DNA from: Roseimicrobium gellanilyticum
Lineage (GTDB): Bacteria; Verrucomicrobiota; Verrucomicrobiia; Verrucomicrobiales; Verrucomicrobiaceae
DNA length: 64,000 nucleotides
Direction of reading: 5' to 3'
Assembly (NCBI RefSeq): GCF_003315205.1
Contig: NZ_QNRR01000015.1
Span: forward strand, 93,295-157,294
Part shown: positions 8,832-17,488 of the stretch, piece by piece
How positions within the stretch are numbered: position 1 is the first letter of the stretch
Layout of the letters: each line of letters begins with the position of its first letter
Position numbers and translations under genes: made by a program
The notes under the pieces: model-generated
The model's database searches: none
What the model was told of the DNA's origin: nothing
Seen by the model: the letters and a program-made list of their open reading frames with translations, nothing else

Positions 8832-9389
8832 TCAAGAGCTCGGAAGACCAGGTTTCAGCGGGACTGAATCCTTCCCGAAGGTAGGCATGGGCACCAGCGG
8901 CTTCCATCGCAGGGGCAGCTTCTCCTCCAGCCATCCGCAGACCATCAGGGCATAGTGCTTCGTATTCGACGCCCAGACGCATCCCACGCAGAGCTCATCG
9001 GAGGCGAGGTCCTTTGCCGCATCCCGCACCGGCACCTCAAAGCGCAGCACACCGTGCGATGGCGCCCGCATCGGGTACTGGCCTAGCACTCCCACACCCG
9101 TGAGGCGTAGGGGTTGCCCCTGGGGCGCAAGAATCACTCCCCGCGGTCCGTGCGCTCCAGCGGCGGCAGTTCTCTCCAGCATGGCAGCGTAGATGTGGAG
9201 CGGTACGGAGCTCGTATTCTCCAGCTCGATCTCCAGCACCTGAACGCCGCGCATGGAGTCAACCTGCGCCGTCACCTGACGGATGCGCCAGGGATTCCGC
9301 GGATGCCAGGTGAGGGCGAGATACACCACCGGGATGGCAAGCAGCACGAGGAAGATCGCGAGGATGATGCGTTTCGTGCGGGGGGACAT
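8832..9389 (-). CDS. TM-ENTS paralogue 10
   Basis: The protein has 185 residues and starts MSPRTKRIILAIFLVLL, then LTWHPRNPWRIR. The core is IELENTSSVPLHIYAAML. The IPAxS element is replaced by RAPSHGVLRFEVPV. The late motif is VGCVWASNTKHYALMVCGWLEE, followed by PLRWKPLVPMP. Its 3' third is duplicated in decayed form at about 7824-7990. Downstream lies a copy of repeat B. Confidence 0.85.
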   Translation of the reverse strand: MSPRTKRIILAIFLVLLAIPVVYLALTWHPRNPWRIRQVTAQVDSMRGVQVLEIELENTSSVPLHIYAAMLERTAAAGAHGPRGVILAPQGQPLRLTGVGVLGQYPMRAPSHGVLRFEVPVRDAAKDLASDELCVGCVWASNTKHYALMVCGWLEEKLPLRWKPLVPMPTFGKDSVPLKPGLPSS

Positions 9390-9456
9390 CGACTGCTTAT
9401 GATTGTTGATTTCTGATGTGAGATTGATCCCGTGTGGATGAAGGCCCCGGGGCCAT

Positions 9457-9984
9457 TCATTCTCTGGAAGGCACGCTCATGGGCACACTGTCATAATACA
9501 AATGCTGCGTGGGAAAATAGCCGCGGAGCCACTGGGGGCTGTGGGCGTGCACCCAGCCCAGGACTTTCAGCCCACGCATCTTGGTCGAGGTGTAGCAGGC
9601 GTACTGCATCCAGTAGCGGCCATTCTCTTCCTTCAAGTCAGCCTCCCTGATGAAGTGCCAGGTGCGCACCTCTCCTCCCGCTGGGATGAAACGCGCCTGC
9701 GAATGCGTGCTATCAAAAGGGCCCCTGGGCTTATACCCGAGGGGTATGGAGTAGGTGTACGAAGTGCCCACGGTGTACTCCAAGAGGTGGATGGGAGCGG
9801 GGCTGACATTCTCCACATAGATCTCCAGATTCCGCCAGCCCACAGGTGCGGTGCTCCCCTCCACCAGCACGGCCCGGAACCGGAGCGGATTCTCCGGACT
9901 CCAGGTGACCGCCACGTACACCACGGGGATGGCGAGGAGGATGAGGAAGACGACGAAGACCAGAACTCTCAAACGGGGGCTCAT
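9457..9984 (-). CDS. TM-ENTS paralogue 11
   Basis: From the ATG at 9984 the protein has 175 residues starting MSPRLRVLVFVVFLILLAIP, then VTWSPENPLRFRAV. The core is IYVENVSPAPIHLLEYTV. FIPAGGEVRTWHFI is the IPAxS element and MQYACYTSTKMRGLKVLGW the late motif, followed by AHSPQWLRGYFPTQHLYYDSVP. A 30-codon upstream extension of the open frame runs into the neighbouring gene region and is not family-like. Confidence 0.8.
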   Translation of the reverse strand: MSPRLRVLVFVVFLILLAIPVVYVAVTWSPENPLRFRAVLVEGSTAPVGWRNLEIYVENVSPAPIHLLEYTVGTSYTYSIPLGYKPRGPFDSTHSQARFIPAGGEVRTWHFIREADLKEENGRYWMQYACYTSTKMRGLKVLGWVHAHSPQWLRGYFPTQHLYYDSVPMSVPSRE

Positions 9985-10043
9985 CGCGATGTTGGATGGG
10001 TGAGTTCTTGCTGAGGCATTGCCGGCCTTCCTTGCAGGCGTGG

Positions 10044-10358
10044 TCACGGAGCACCCATCATGCTGCGGCACCACTCGCTGTACTTGCGCATGGGGTCCTC
10101 AAAACTTGTGCCGGTAATCATCCACTCCGCCGGCGCCACGTATACGACCAACCACTTCGGAGGGCCGTAAACCCCGGGAGGTCGTGGGGCGACATCCAGC
10201 GCATAGATGACCACAGGCGGCACGCTGAGGAGGTAGAGCACCGGCACGGCGACCAGCAGGCACAGCCCCCATGCGAGCCCGCGCGTGTAGGATGAGCCGT
10301 CGGCATCGGAGGAGGCGGGGTCCGGTTCGTCCATGGGATTCTCAACTCTGTACCCCAC
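10044..10358 (-). CDS. F2 family membrane protein, member 2
   Basis: This 104-residue protein has an acidic N-terminal stretch (about 28 residues) followed by a hydrophobic segment ending VPVLYLLSVPPVV. The F2 signature continues as PPKWLVVY, PAEWMITGTSFEDP and RKYSEWCRSMM. It is the second F2 gene inside the TM-ENTS array and on the same strand. An internal ATG (MDEPDP, nine residues in) is an alternative start. Confidence 0.65.
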   Translation of the reverse strand: MGYRVENPMDEPDPASSDADGSSYTRGLAWGLCLLVAVPVLYLLSVPPVVIYALDVAPRPPGVYGPPKWLVVYVAPAEWMITGTSFEDPMRKYSEWCRSMMGAP

Positions 10359-10451
10359 CCCATCATGCCAGACGCTCCCGGTGTCAAATCCTGAGCGGGC
10401 TGGGAGATGGTCGGTGTAGCACGCTATGATACTTCCTGATAGGCCACGTGA

Positions 10452-10518
10452 GGTGGAGCGTCAGGCACCGTGGGAGTCCACTCGCGGCACGGGTGGAGGA
10501 AGGCCCTCCGGGCCATCC
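10452..10518 (+). repeat. Dispersed repeat B
   Basis: This is one of eight plus-orientation copies of a roughly 70-bp element with the outline GGAGCGTCAGG, then CACTCG, then GGTGGAGGAAGGCCC and CCGGGCC. Others are at 7746-7815, 8746-8817, 13870-13937, 15043-15112, 17790-17855, 45463-45535 and 48031-48097. The GGCCCTCCGGGCC part can form a small hairpin. It sits at 3' ends of TM-ENTS genes and just left of toxin cassettes 2 and 3. Confidence 0.75.
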
Positions 10519-10525
10519 TGCGCAT

Positions 10526-11104
10526 TCATGAGGCCCGGGCAGGTCTGGCGGCCGGCGGAAGGATATCGGTGGCATCCAGATGCATGGGGAGATACGGGAT
10601 GATGCGCCTCAACGCGACGGGACTGTGCCTATACAGCCAGTGGCAGGCGCAGGCGGTGTGGTAGCGGGTGCTGGAGTACCACATGTGATACATGCGGATG
10701 CGGCCCCTGGCTGCACGCGGGATGGTGCTGACTTCGAAGTTGCAATCGGCATAGCTCACGCCGTGCGCAGGTACGATGAGCCACGGAGTCTCCCGGAAAT
10801 TTGCCGTCTGCACCGGGTTGAACGTAGCGGGCTCGAAGCGGACGGTCCTGGAGTACTTCTCAGCGTCGTCAGAGTCCCACATGGAGAGCACATAGATGGG
10901 TGTGGGGGTGACATTCTCCACGGCCACCACGACTCTGCCAAAGGTGCGCTCCGCACCGACGGCAAAATTTTGCGGACCATGCAGCTCCACCATCCGGAAC
11001 CGCAGCGGCGCACGCGGATGCCACGTGAGCGCCACATACGCGCCGATGGCCATGGCAAGCGCAAGGCCGGTGGCGAGAATCATGCGACGGAGTCGACGGG
11101 ACAT
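10526..11104 (-). CDS. TM-ENTS paralogue 12
   Basis: The ATG at 11104 gives 192 residues starting MSRRLRRMILATGLALAMAI, then LTWHPRAPLRFRMVE. The core is VAVENVTPTPIYVLSMWD. LIVPAHGVSYADCNF is the IPAxS element. The late motif is Cys-containing (YHMWYSSTRYHTACACHWL), followed by RHSPVALRRIIPYLP. Eight codons upstream (MVFLFHVP) are possible but not family-like. Its stop lies beside a repeat B copy. Confidence 0.8.
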   Translation of the reverse strand: MSRRLRRMILATGLALAMAIGAYVALTWHPRAPLRFRMVELHGPQNFAVGAERTFGRVVVAVENVTPTPIYVLSMWDSDDAEKYSRTVRFEPATFNPVQTANFRETPWLIVPAHGVSYADCNFEVSTIPRAARGRIRMYHMWYSSTRYHTACACHWLYRHSPVALRRIIPYLPMHLDATDILPPAARPARAS

Positions 11105-11214
11105 GGGGACATGAAAGAGAAAAACCAACCGGGTGAAAAGCGAAAAGGCGTGCCGCCAGCCGAATCCCGTGGATTCGCGAACTCAATATATCCACGACTT
11201 TTCAAGGAGCGGAG

Positions 11215-11793
11215 CTACCGCGAAGTGCTCCCCGCTTCACCGGCTTGCAGATGCGTCATTTCGCTCTGTGACTTCGGAGTCGGGAGAAAGCGCTTGGTCA
11301 ATTCCGGGAAGTGCTGGACCATCCAGAACCAGCGCAGCGAGTATACTTCGTAGGTCCGCGAATCGAAATGGTAGCGCACCACGAGACCGCCCTCTCGTGC
11401 GATATCCACGGCCTCAGTGGTCACCGCGCCGGACACGAGGACGTCCTTGTAGGCGGGGATGATGAGTTGTCGTGGCGGGAACGACCGATAACGTCCCAAG
11501 CGAAGGTCTTGTGCGAGAATGCTGCCTGCACCGAAGCCCATCCTGCCGAGGCTCATGCCGGGCGCTTCCAGCTCCGCAGAATGAAAAATGATGGAAGCGG
11601 GGCTGGAGTTCTTCACGCGGACCTCGATGGGACGATAACCGTCCAAAGGATAGTCCGCCGCGGCAGGATCCATGGACTCCAGATGGAACTCGAGCGGCGC
11701 ACGAGGGCGGAAGGTCAGGGCGACGTAGCCGGCGGGAATGCCGACCAGCATCAAGAGGACAATCAGAGTGGCGATCTTGATGCGAAGGGACAT
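11215..11793 (-). CDS. TM-ENTS paralogue 13
   Basis: The protein has 192 residues starting MSLRIKIATLIVLLMLVGIP, then LTFRPRAPLEFHLES. The core is VRVKNSSPASIIFHSAEL, of the K-N-S-S subtype shared with paralogue 3. LIIPAYKDVLVSGAV is the IPAxS element and VVRYHFDSRTYEVYSLRWFW the late motif, then HFPELTKRFLPTP. This member shares the ExHLES motif after the anchor with paralogue 16, which suggests a recent pair. Confidence 0.8.
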   Translation of the reverse strand: MSLRIKIATLIVLLMLVGIPAGYVALTFRPRAPLEFHLESMDPAAADYPLDGYRPIEVRVKNSSPASIIFHSAELEAPGMSLGRMGFGAGSILAQDLRLGRYRSFPPRQLIIPAYKDVLVSGAVTTEAVDIAREGGLVVRYHFDSRTYEVYSLRWFWMVQHFPELTKRFLPTPKSQSEMTHLQAGEAGSTSR

Positions 11794-11846
11794 GAGCTAT
11801 TTGTGATCTATGATTGATGAATTGAGAATTCAACCAGGCAAATCCC

Positions 11847-12416
11847 TTATGGAGTGAGCGGAGCGTCAGGGCGGGTCGATGGCGAAATGGGGGTGACATC
11901 CACATTCGGTGGCACGTGCGGGAGGAGATGGTGTTTCTGCAGAGACTTGGGAGTGTGGCGGTGGATCCATGCGAGGATGCCGATGACGGTGCGCTTGGGC
12001 GCGGATGCCCAGACGTAGCTCGCTGATTCGTTCACTCTCTCTCCTTCCTTTGGCCAGAGTTCCGTGAAGACGACTGAGCTGTGGGCTGGAATCATGCCGG
12101 AGGAAAGGTGCGTGCGGAGGTCGCTATCCAACTGCGTGGCCGTCACATACGTGAGGTGCTCGTGGAGGTTGGCAGTCTCCTCGGAATGGGCTGTGCGAAG
12201 GGATATCAAATACACCGGGATGGGACTGGTGTTTTCCACGGTGAACTCGATGTAGGTGTAGCCGTCATTTCGCAATATCTCCGGGGTCTCCACCAGCCGC
12301 TCCATGCGGATACGCAGGGGATTGGCGGGTGACCATGTGAGGAACAGAGCCACCACAAGGATGGTGAACGGCACCAGGAAAAGCGCGGCGACGAGGAGCT
12401 TCGTACGGCGGGACAT
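11847..12416 (-). CDS. TM-ENTS paralogue 14
   Basis: The protein has 189 residues starting MSRRTKLLVAALFLVPF, then LTWSPANPLRIRME. The core is FTVENTSPIPVYLISLR. MIPAHSSVVFTELWP is the IPAxS element. The late motif ASYVWASAPKRTVIGILAWI is followed by RHTPKSLQKHHLLP and a Ser/Pro-rich end. The gap to the next gene downstream (paralogue 13) is 53 bp. Confidence 0.85.
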   Translation of the reverse strand: MSRRTKLLVAALFLVPFTILVVALFLTWSPANPLRIRMERLVETPEILRNDGYTYIEFTVENTSPIPVYLISLRTAHSEETANLHEHLTYVTATQLDSDLRTHLSSGMIPAHSSVVFTELWPKEGERVNESASYVWASAPKRTVIGILAWIHRHTPKSLQKHHLLPHVPPNVDVTPISPSTRPDAPLTP

Positions 12417-12555
12417 GGCTATCTATTCATGCATGGAACCTCAGGCATCCACAGAAACTTTGAATGCCCAGCTTGAGCGAAGTCTTGGGAAGCTTGTTTC
12501 TTTGTACGGAGCTCCTCGCGAAAAATGATCCAGGAGAGATTCCACCCAGAAACGT

Positions 12556-13239
12556 TCAGGGGTTACCCATTACCTTGTTCAAGATACCTTCCGCCAGACC
12601 TGTCTTGAGCACCGGGAGCTTTCCGGGCGTGCCTTTACTCATGCTATTCTTGATGCTCTTCAGATCCTCAACAAACGATGGAATGTGCACGCTGAGTCTG
12701 TTGTCATCTTTTACAGCGAACGCTCCATCATAGATGTCTGGCAGCGTCATCAACGTGATGTCACCACCATCGGCAATCGCTTCTGTGGGCTGGACGACAA
12801 GCAACCAGGATGTCCCCATGGCTGGATAAAGGTCTGAATCGCCGATATCCGGCTGCACTCTAGACCGGTGGGCTGGCGAAGCTGCGTAGAAGAAGACTTT
12901 GCTGAATCCAGTGACAGATTCCGTAACCTCGAAGAAATAGAAACCATACCCCTTGTTGAGCAGGCCTTCATATTTCCTCAGGTCAATGACATCCAACTTC
13001 AACTTCCTGGCGGCGTCGTCCATTGAAATAGTCCTGGCCAGAACGATATGCTGATCCTTGCTCGTCAACGCATGGCTGAACAGTTCGATTGCCCTGTCCA
13101 TGTTCCCCTGGTCCGTTGGGCCACTTTTGCTAGGCTCCGCTCCCCATGCTGCGTGAAGCAAGCACATGAAGATGATTGAAGGAAAGATGCAGGGGTTCAT
13201 CTGGCAAGTTCGGCTATTTGGCATGGTGGATATCTGCAT
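12556..13239 (-). CDS. Secreted protein of unknown function
   Basis: This 227-residue protein has a hydrophobic N-terminal stretch (PCIFPSIIFMCLLHAAWG, ending A-E-P) that looks like a signal peptide cleaved near AWGA. ATG codons at residues 1, 6, 14 and 25 are possible starts; MNPCIFPSIIF (residue 14, at 13200) gives the most typical signal peptide. The mature part is mixed alpha/beta with no TM-ENTS core. A stretch of about 50 residues (EVTESVTGFSKVFFYAAS) may form a beta-rich domain. I do not recognise the family. It interrupts the array on the same strand. Confidence 0.65.
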   Translation of the reverse strand: MQISTMPNSRTCQMNPCIFPSIIFMCLLHAAWGAEPSKSGPTDQGNMDRAIELFSHALTSKDQHIVLARTISMDDAARKLKLDVIDLRKYEGLLNKGYGFYFFEVTESVTGFSKVFFYAASPAHRSRVQPDIGDSDLYPAMGTSWLLVVQPTEAIADGGDITLMTLPDIYDGAFAVKDDNRLSVHIPSFVEDLKSIKNSMSKGTPGKLPVLKTGLAEGILNKVMGNP

Positions 13240-13280
13240 TCAAGGTGAAGCCTGTGATTCCCGACTCTTCGGGGAGTGAT

Positions 13281-13826
13281 CTACTGCCCGCTCACTTCGA
13301 CGGGCACGAAATCTCCATCCACATGTGGGTACCAGCGCGAGGAGACTGTGTGCGGCCATTTGCCGGACACATAGTCCAAAAGGTCCAGGTAGTTTTCCTT
13401 GGACCTTGAAAGGAAGGTGTAGGTCATTTCAGACCGGGCAAGTCCGGTGACATACGTGGCCTCGAACATCTCAAGGACAAGGCGACGAGAGCCGTGTGGG
13501 GGAATGACCAAATCGTCCTCCGAGGCTGCAGACATGGTCTGCACGATGCTGAAGTGGACTCGACTGCCATCGGAATCCTCTGGACTGACCAGCTCCGCCC
13601 TCAGCAGATGGATGGTGGCGCCTGTGGTATTCTCCACGTCCACCTGGTAGCCCCCGACTTGGGCCGTACCGGCGCTGAATGATTTCTCCAGTTTCTCCGA
13701 TGATGGCGGAATGATGCGGAAGCGCAGGGGCTTCTGTGGGGACCAGTTCACCATGAGATCCCCGACCGCGATGCTGAACGCCAGCAGCAGGATGGCGGTG
13801 ATGAGGAGCTTCGGGCGGCGGAACAT
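13281..13826 (-). CDS. TM-ENTS paralogue 15
   Basis: The protein has 181 residues starting MFRRPKLLITAILLLAFSIA, then VNWSPQKPLRFRIIP. The core is VDVENTTGATIHLLRAEL. LVIPPHGSRRLVLEMF is the IPAxS element. The late motif MTYTFLSRSKENYLDLLDYV is followed by KWPHTVSSRWYPHVDGDFVPVE. The leader upstream of the ATG reads AAATCATAGATAGCG, a pattern seen before several genes in this array and before the large terminase gene. Confidence 0.8.
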   Translation of the reverse strand: MFRRPKLLITAILLLAFSIAVGDLMVNWSPQKPLRFRIIPPSSEKLEKSFSAGTAQVGGYQVDVENTTGATIHLLRAELVSPEDSDGSRVHFSIVQTMSAASEDDLVIPPHGSRRLVLEMFEATYVTGLARSEMTYTFLSRSKENYLDLLDYVSGKWPHTVSSRWYPHVDGDFVPVEVSGQ

Positions 13827-13978
13827 CGCTATCTATGATTTGAAATTTCAGATTTCAGATCGATTTCGGGTGGAGCGTCAGGGTGAGTGGGTGGCGACTC
13901 GTAGGGAGGATGGATGAAGGCCCTCGGGGCCATCCTGCCTGAGCGGTGCGGTGGGAGCAAGGCTTCTGGAGAAGCCTT

Positions 13979-14341
13979 CTACGTTTTCTGCTCCTGCAGG
14001 ATGTGGCCGCGCGCGAGTTCGTAGGGCCACTTGCGCAGGCGGCCACGCCGGGCCCACACGAGCCAGGGGAGTGGATACGGGACGTATTGGAAAAACTCCG
14101 CGAGATCACCGGCGGCGAGCCAGACGAGCCAGGCATCGCACTCATGCGCATCCCACGTGTCCCAGGGCTCGTGGTATTCCCGTGCAGACGGCACCGCCTT
14201 CGCAAGGAGGATGCATGTGGGCGTGATGTACACGCGACCGGTATGGATGAAGGCGGCGAGGTCCTCCTCGAAGGTGCGTGTGGAATCGTCCCTGGTGTAC
14301 AAGGCGAGAGCTTGCTGGAGGACGACGGTATTGGCGCTCAT
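13979..14341 (-). CDS. Small soluble protein, unknown
   Basis: This 120-residue frame shows coding character: balanced composition, a Trp-rich centre (EPWDTWDAHECDAWLVWLAAGDLAEFF) and a basic end. It has no membrane segment or signal peptide. I recognise no family. It lies between TM-ENTS paralogues 15 and 16 on the same strand. Its stop abuts a short hairpin repeat (AGGCTTCTGGAGAAGCCT, about 13959-13976) that recurs near 19298-19315. Confidence 0.5.
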   Translation of the reverse strand: MSANTVVLQQALALYTRDDSTRTFEEDLAAFIHTGRVYITPTCILLAKAVPSAREYHEPWDTWDAHECDAWLVWLAAGDLAEFFQYVPYPLPWLVWARRGRLRKWPYELARGHILQEQKT

Positions 14342-14435
14342 GCGTGGAGCAGGAATGCAAAGTGGCGGTGTGGGCGTGGGTGGGCCGGAGGAGATGGCTT
14401 ATGATATCTGGATATGGAACGTGCATCCGCCTTCG

Positions 14436-14981
14436 TTATGGCCCGCCCTCAAGGGGGATGACCTCCTCCCACTCCTTGAGCTTGGGCACACGGTCGGTCA
14501 GCCATCTTGGCCCATAGTTCAGCAGCCATTGCTGGATGCTTGAGCGTGGGGAGGATTGCCACCGGTACAGGGTCCACACCTGCCCCTTTGGCACCTCGCT
14601 GATCAGTTCGGGAAGCAGGAGGGCATCTGCCACTACATGTCCGTTAGCAGGAATGACCAGGACACTGGCTCCACGATCGGACTGGGTCAGGCTTTGAGCC
14701 AAGACCATGCCCGGTGGCGCATCCCGAAAGACGATGGCTCCGCCCTGGCTCAGGAGCGTGGCTCCGTGAAACTCGATGCTGCCGGGGCTCGTGTTCCCAA
14801 TGCGCACGCGGCGGGCCCGGTAGCTTCCGAGTTTGTTGTCATTTCCCACGGTTGGCTCGGTACTCTCGAGATGAAAGGTGAGAGGTGAAGCAGGATGCCA
14901 CGTGATGGCGAGGTAACCGGCTGGGATACCACATAGCACAACGAATATGCTCAGGATGGTGAGCTTCGTGCGGCAGGACAT
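14436..14981 (-). CDS. TM-ENTS paralogue 16
   Basis: The protein has 181 residues starting MSCRTKLTILSIFVVLCGIP, then ITWHPASPLTFHLES. The core is VRIGNTSPGSIEFHGATLL, where G-N-T-S replaces E-N-T-S. LVIPANGHVVADALLL is the IPAxS element. The late motif TLYRWQSSPRSSIQQWLL is followed by NYGPRWLTDRVPKLKEW. The MVLAQSL stretch resembles SILAQDL in paralogue 13, supporting a close pair. Confidence 0.8.
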   Translation of the reverse strand: MSCRTKLTILSIFVVLCGIPAGYLAITWHPASPLTFHLESTEPTVGNDNKLGSYRARRVRIGNTSPGSIEFHGATLLSQGGAIVFRDAPPGMVLAQSLTQSDRGASVLVIPANGHVVADALLLPELISEVPKGQVWTLYRWQSSPRSSIQQWLLNYGPRWLTDRVPKLKEWEEVIPLEGGP

Positions 14982-15124
14982 GGGTGCTTATGACTTTTGA
15001 CCTTGTTTTATGATTTGAGGTTCTGCATCTCAAATCTCCTCGGATGGAGCGTCAGGGTGCACGGGTGGCCACTCGTGATGTGGGTCTTCGAAGGCCCTCC
15101 GGGCTGGCCAGAGATGCTCAATGC

Positions 15125-15664
15125 TCATGGAGGCGCTGCCAGGAGAGCCTGTCCATATTGCCTGGCCGGGCGCTTGAGTTTTCCGCCAATGTCTGACGGC
15201 AGGACCTTCCACAGCCACAAGACAAGCGCATCTGCTTGGATCGCCATCCGACTGTTCCAGGTGTACTTGACAGAGAATTCGTGAAGCGGCTTGTCCATGG
15301 GCACCCCCTCTTCCACCAGGAATTTGCGGAGGATTTTGCGGTGCGCAGGTATGATCACCGGCGGAGGGGATTCGTAGGTGATGATCAACGTGTCCATGCC
15401 CCCCAATATCATGGGCTTGGCAGTAGCGGCCGCCTCCCCCAGATAGGCCCTGCGAATGCCCACGGTGACTGCGGAGGTATTCTCGACTTCCACCGCAAGC
15501 ACACGGAGCTCCTCAGCATATGCGGGCATGTACTCCATGCGCTCCCCCACCACGTGAAAACGCAGCGGGTCCTCAAGCCGCCACGCGAGGACCACATAGG
15601 TCACCGGGATGGCGAGCAGCACCAGGAGGGACGCAGCGATGATGAGCTTCGTGCGGCGGGACAT
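15125..15664 (-). CDS. TM-ENTS paralogue 17
   Basis: The ATG at 15664 gives 179 residues starting MSRRTKLIIAASLLVLLAIP, then LAWRLEDPLRFHVVG. The core is VEVENTSAVTVGIRRAYL. VIIPAHRKILRKFLV is the IPAxS element. The late motif is VKYTWNSRMAIQADALVLWL, then KVLPSDIGGKL and an Ala-rich end. Five upstream codons (MRINP) are an alternative start. A repeat B copy follows its stop. Confidence 0.8.
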   Translation of the reverse strand: MSRRTKLIIAASLLVLLAIPVTYVVLAWRLEDPLRFHVVGERMEYMPAYAEELRVLAVEVENTSAVTVGIRRAYLGEAAATAKPMILGGMDTLIITYESPPPVIIPAHRKILRKFLVEEGVPMDKPLHEFSVKYTWNSRMAIQADALVLWLWKVLPSDIGGKLKRPARQYGQALLAAPP

Positions 15665-15736
15665 GGGGTTGATTCGCAAGCGATGAACTCAAGACGACGG
15701 AACTCAAAGACTGAGCTTCCTCCAACATACCACGCA

Positions 15737-16300
15737 TCAATCCTGGAGCGGATCCAAATTGGCCTCGAAGCGATCCACATTCGGAAAGGGCACCTCCCCG
15801 GCGAAGCTCAGGACGTCGATGCTATTCAGTGTGTTGGAAAGCCAGAGGCACAGGGTGGTGACCTTGTGCTTGGCATCGGTGACACAGGTGTAGCGCACAC
15901 GCATCTGCCCGGCATTGGCAATCGCCACCTCGTCCTCTGCCACGAAGGCGACGGTCTCGATGGCACTCTTCGCAGGTATTCTGATACCATCGGTGGTATC
16001 CGGCAGGTCTCCCGCTCGGATGCCGCCGAGGCTGCCTGTGGCCCACCCCTCGGGCTGGCTGATGTACATCAAGTCGGCGTAGTTGATGAAGATCGCTGTG
16101 GAAGAGGAATTCTCCACGCGGACTCCGAGGGGTACGAGGTCCTTGTTGACCTGCAACGTCCGTTGCACTGGGCCGCGCAAGGGCACCACTCGAAAGCTGA
16201 GGGCATGCGACGGAGTCCAGGTGGCGGCACCCCAGACGATGGGAATGCCCAGCAGCACCACGAAGATGCCGAGGATGATGAGCTTCGTACGGCGGGACAT
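15737..16300 (-). CDS. TM-ENTS paralogue 18
   Basis: The protein has 187 residues starting MSRRTKLIILGIFVVLLGIP, then ATWTPSHALSFRVVP. The core is VRVENSSSTAIFINYADL. IRIPAKSAIETVAFV is the IPAxS element. The late motif VRYTCVTDAKHKVTTLCLWL lacks the usual Trp. Only 15 bp separate its start (16300) from the stop of paralogue 19, the tightest spacing in the array and good evidence for co-transcription. Confidence 0.85.
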   Translation of the reverse strand: MSRRTKLIILGIFVVLLGIPIVWGAATWTPSHALSFRVVPLRGPVQRTLQVNKDLVPLGVRVENSSSTAIFINYADLMYISQPEGWATGSLGGIRAGDLPDTTDGIRIPAKSAIETVAFVAEDEVAIANAGQMRVRYTCVTDAKHKVTTLCLWLSNTLNSIDVLSFAGEVPFPNVDRFEANLDPLQD

Positions 16301-16315
16301 GGGGGGCGAAGATGG

Positions 16316-16855
16316 CTACTTTCCGGGAGCCTGCAGGGGTGTGACGTCCTCCTCTGCCGGGAAGCGAGGGACCAGGCCTTCCAAACTCGCCGGAAGGCGG
16401 GCACGAAGGTGCAAGGAGAGGACGGTCACCTTCCACTTCAACTTGGACGTCCATGTGTAGTGGACGAAGATGCCGTCCACAGGCGGAGTCTCCAACGTGA
16501 CGGGATCGATCGGCGCGGTGACGTCGACGCTTCCGCGGGCAGGAATGGTGAGCGTGTATCCACCGGGAGCGAACCAGGGAGCAGGATAGATGGGCCCGGA
16601 GTGATCCCCTGCTATCTCACCTGTCCCATTTCCCAAGCTGGCAGATACCAGATGAATTGGCGTGGAGCCCGCGTTCCCAATCTTGATGTGAACCGTGCGT
16701 AGCGCCGCCGGATCGTCAGCTGCGGCTTCCTCCACCCGCTCCATACGGAACGTCAGAGGATTGGCCGGACGCCACATGAGCATGGCATACACCGCCGGAA
16801 TCCCAAGCAGTAAGGGAAGGAGGACGAAGAGGATCAGCTTGGTGGGGCGGGACAT
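16316..16855 (-). CDS. TM-ENTS paralogue 19
   Basis: From the ATG at 16855 the protein has 179 residues starting MSRPTKLILFVLLPLLLGIP, then LMWRPANPLTFRME. A GTG one codon upstream is also possible. The core is IKIGNAGSTPIHLVSASL, with the ENTS tetrapeptide diverged to GNAG. LTIPARGSVDVTAPI is the IPAxS element and VHYTWTSKLKWKVTVLSLHL the late motif, followed by LPASLEGLVPRFP. Confidence 0.8.
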   Translation of the reverse strand: MSRPTKLILFVLLPLLLGIPAVYAMLMWRPANPLTFRMERVEEAAADDPAALRTVHIKIGNAGSTPIHLVSASLGNGTGEIAGDHSGPIYPAPWFAPGGYTLTIPARGSVDVTAPIDPVTLETPPVDGIFVHYTWTSKLKWKVTVLSLHLRARLPASLEGLVPRFPAEEDVTPLQAPGK

Positions 16856-16906
16856 CACTATTGATGATTTTTTGATTTATAATTTTAGATTGGGAGTTGG
16901 GGCATT

Positions 16907-17488
16907 TTAGGGAGGAGTCGAAGGCGACTGAACACTGGAGACATCGAGCGGCACCAGGGTGGTAGTTACGTCGATGAGCGGGAGATGTTCGGACCATGCC
17001 TCGGGCGCGTACCGCTCCAGGCCATTCTCCAAACAACTCTCCAGCTTGTCGAGGACGCTGGGTGTCCAATTGTATCGGACGTCAGGCTTCTCCTTGGCCA
17101 TAGCAGGCACGTTGAGAGTATTTGGGTGATATGTGATGCGAAGGCTTTCGTGACCTGCGATGGTGATCTGGGGGTAGCGAATCAAGTCTTCCGGCTCCAT
17201 CCCTGGCGCTTTCACATAGCTGAACCCTCCGTCATATCCGGCGACACCCGGGCCTTCGAACTCGATGTAGTACAGCACGATCGGGAAGGAACTGGTGTTC
17301 CGCAATTCTATCTCAATGGGGGTGCTGTCCGTGTCACCAAAGGTGGGAGAATTCACGAATGCAGGTGCGCTGAGCAAGCGGAACTGCAGGGGATCACGCA
17401 CCCTCGCGGCGAGGAGCAGGTAGCCGACCACGATGGCGAGCGTGATGCCAAGAATTGCGAGCGTGGCCAGTTTGATGCGGTGGGGCAT
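16907..17488 (-). CDS. TM-ENTS paralogue 20
   Basis: The ATG at 17488 gives 193 residues starting MPHRIKLATLAILGITLAIV, then LAARVRDPLQFRLLS. The core is IELRNTSSFPIVLYYIEF. ITIAGHESLRITYHP stands in the IPAxS position, and VRYNWTPSVLDKLESCLENGL is the late motif. This is a diverged member. A 64-codon upstream extension of the frame runs through the repeat C copy at 17600-17750 and is rejected. Confidence 0.8.
   Translation of the reverse strand: MPHRIKLATLAILGITLAIVVGYLLLAARVRDPLQFRLLSAPAFVNSPTFGDTDSTPIEIELRNTSSFPIVLYYIEFEGPGVAGYDGGFSYVKAPGMEPEDLIRYPQITIAGHESLRITYHPNTLNVPAMAKEKPDVRYNWTPSVLDKLESCLENGLERYAPEAWSEHLPLIDVTTTLVPLDVSSVQSPSTPP

Noticed and set aside
15236..16702. Long plus-strand open frame of 488 codons
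   Set aside because: It lies opposite three TM-ENTS genes, has shadow-frame composition (His/Gly/Arg-rich) and no family features. It is an antisense artefact of GC-rich coding DNA.
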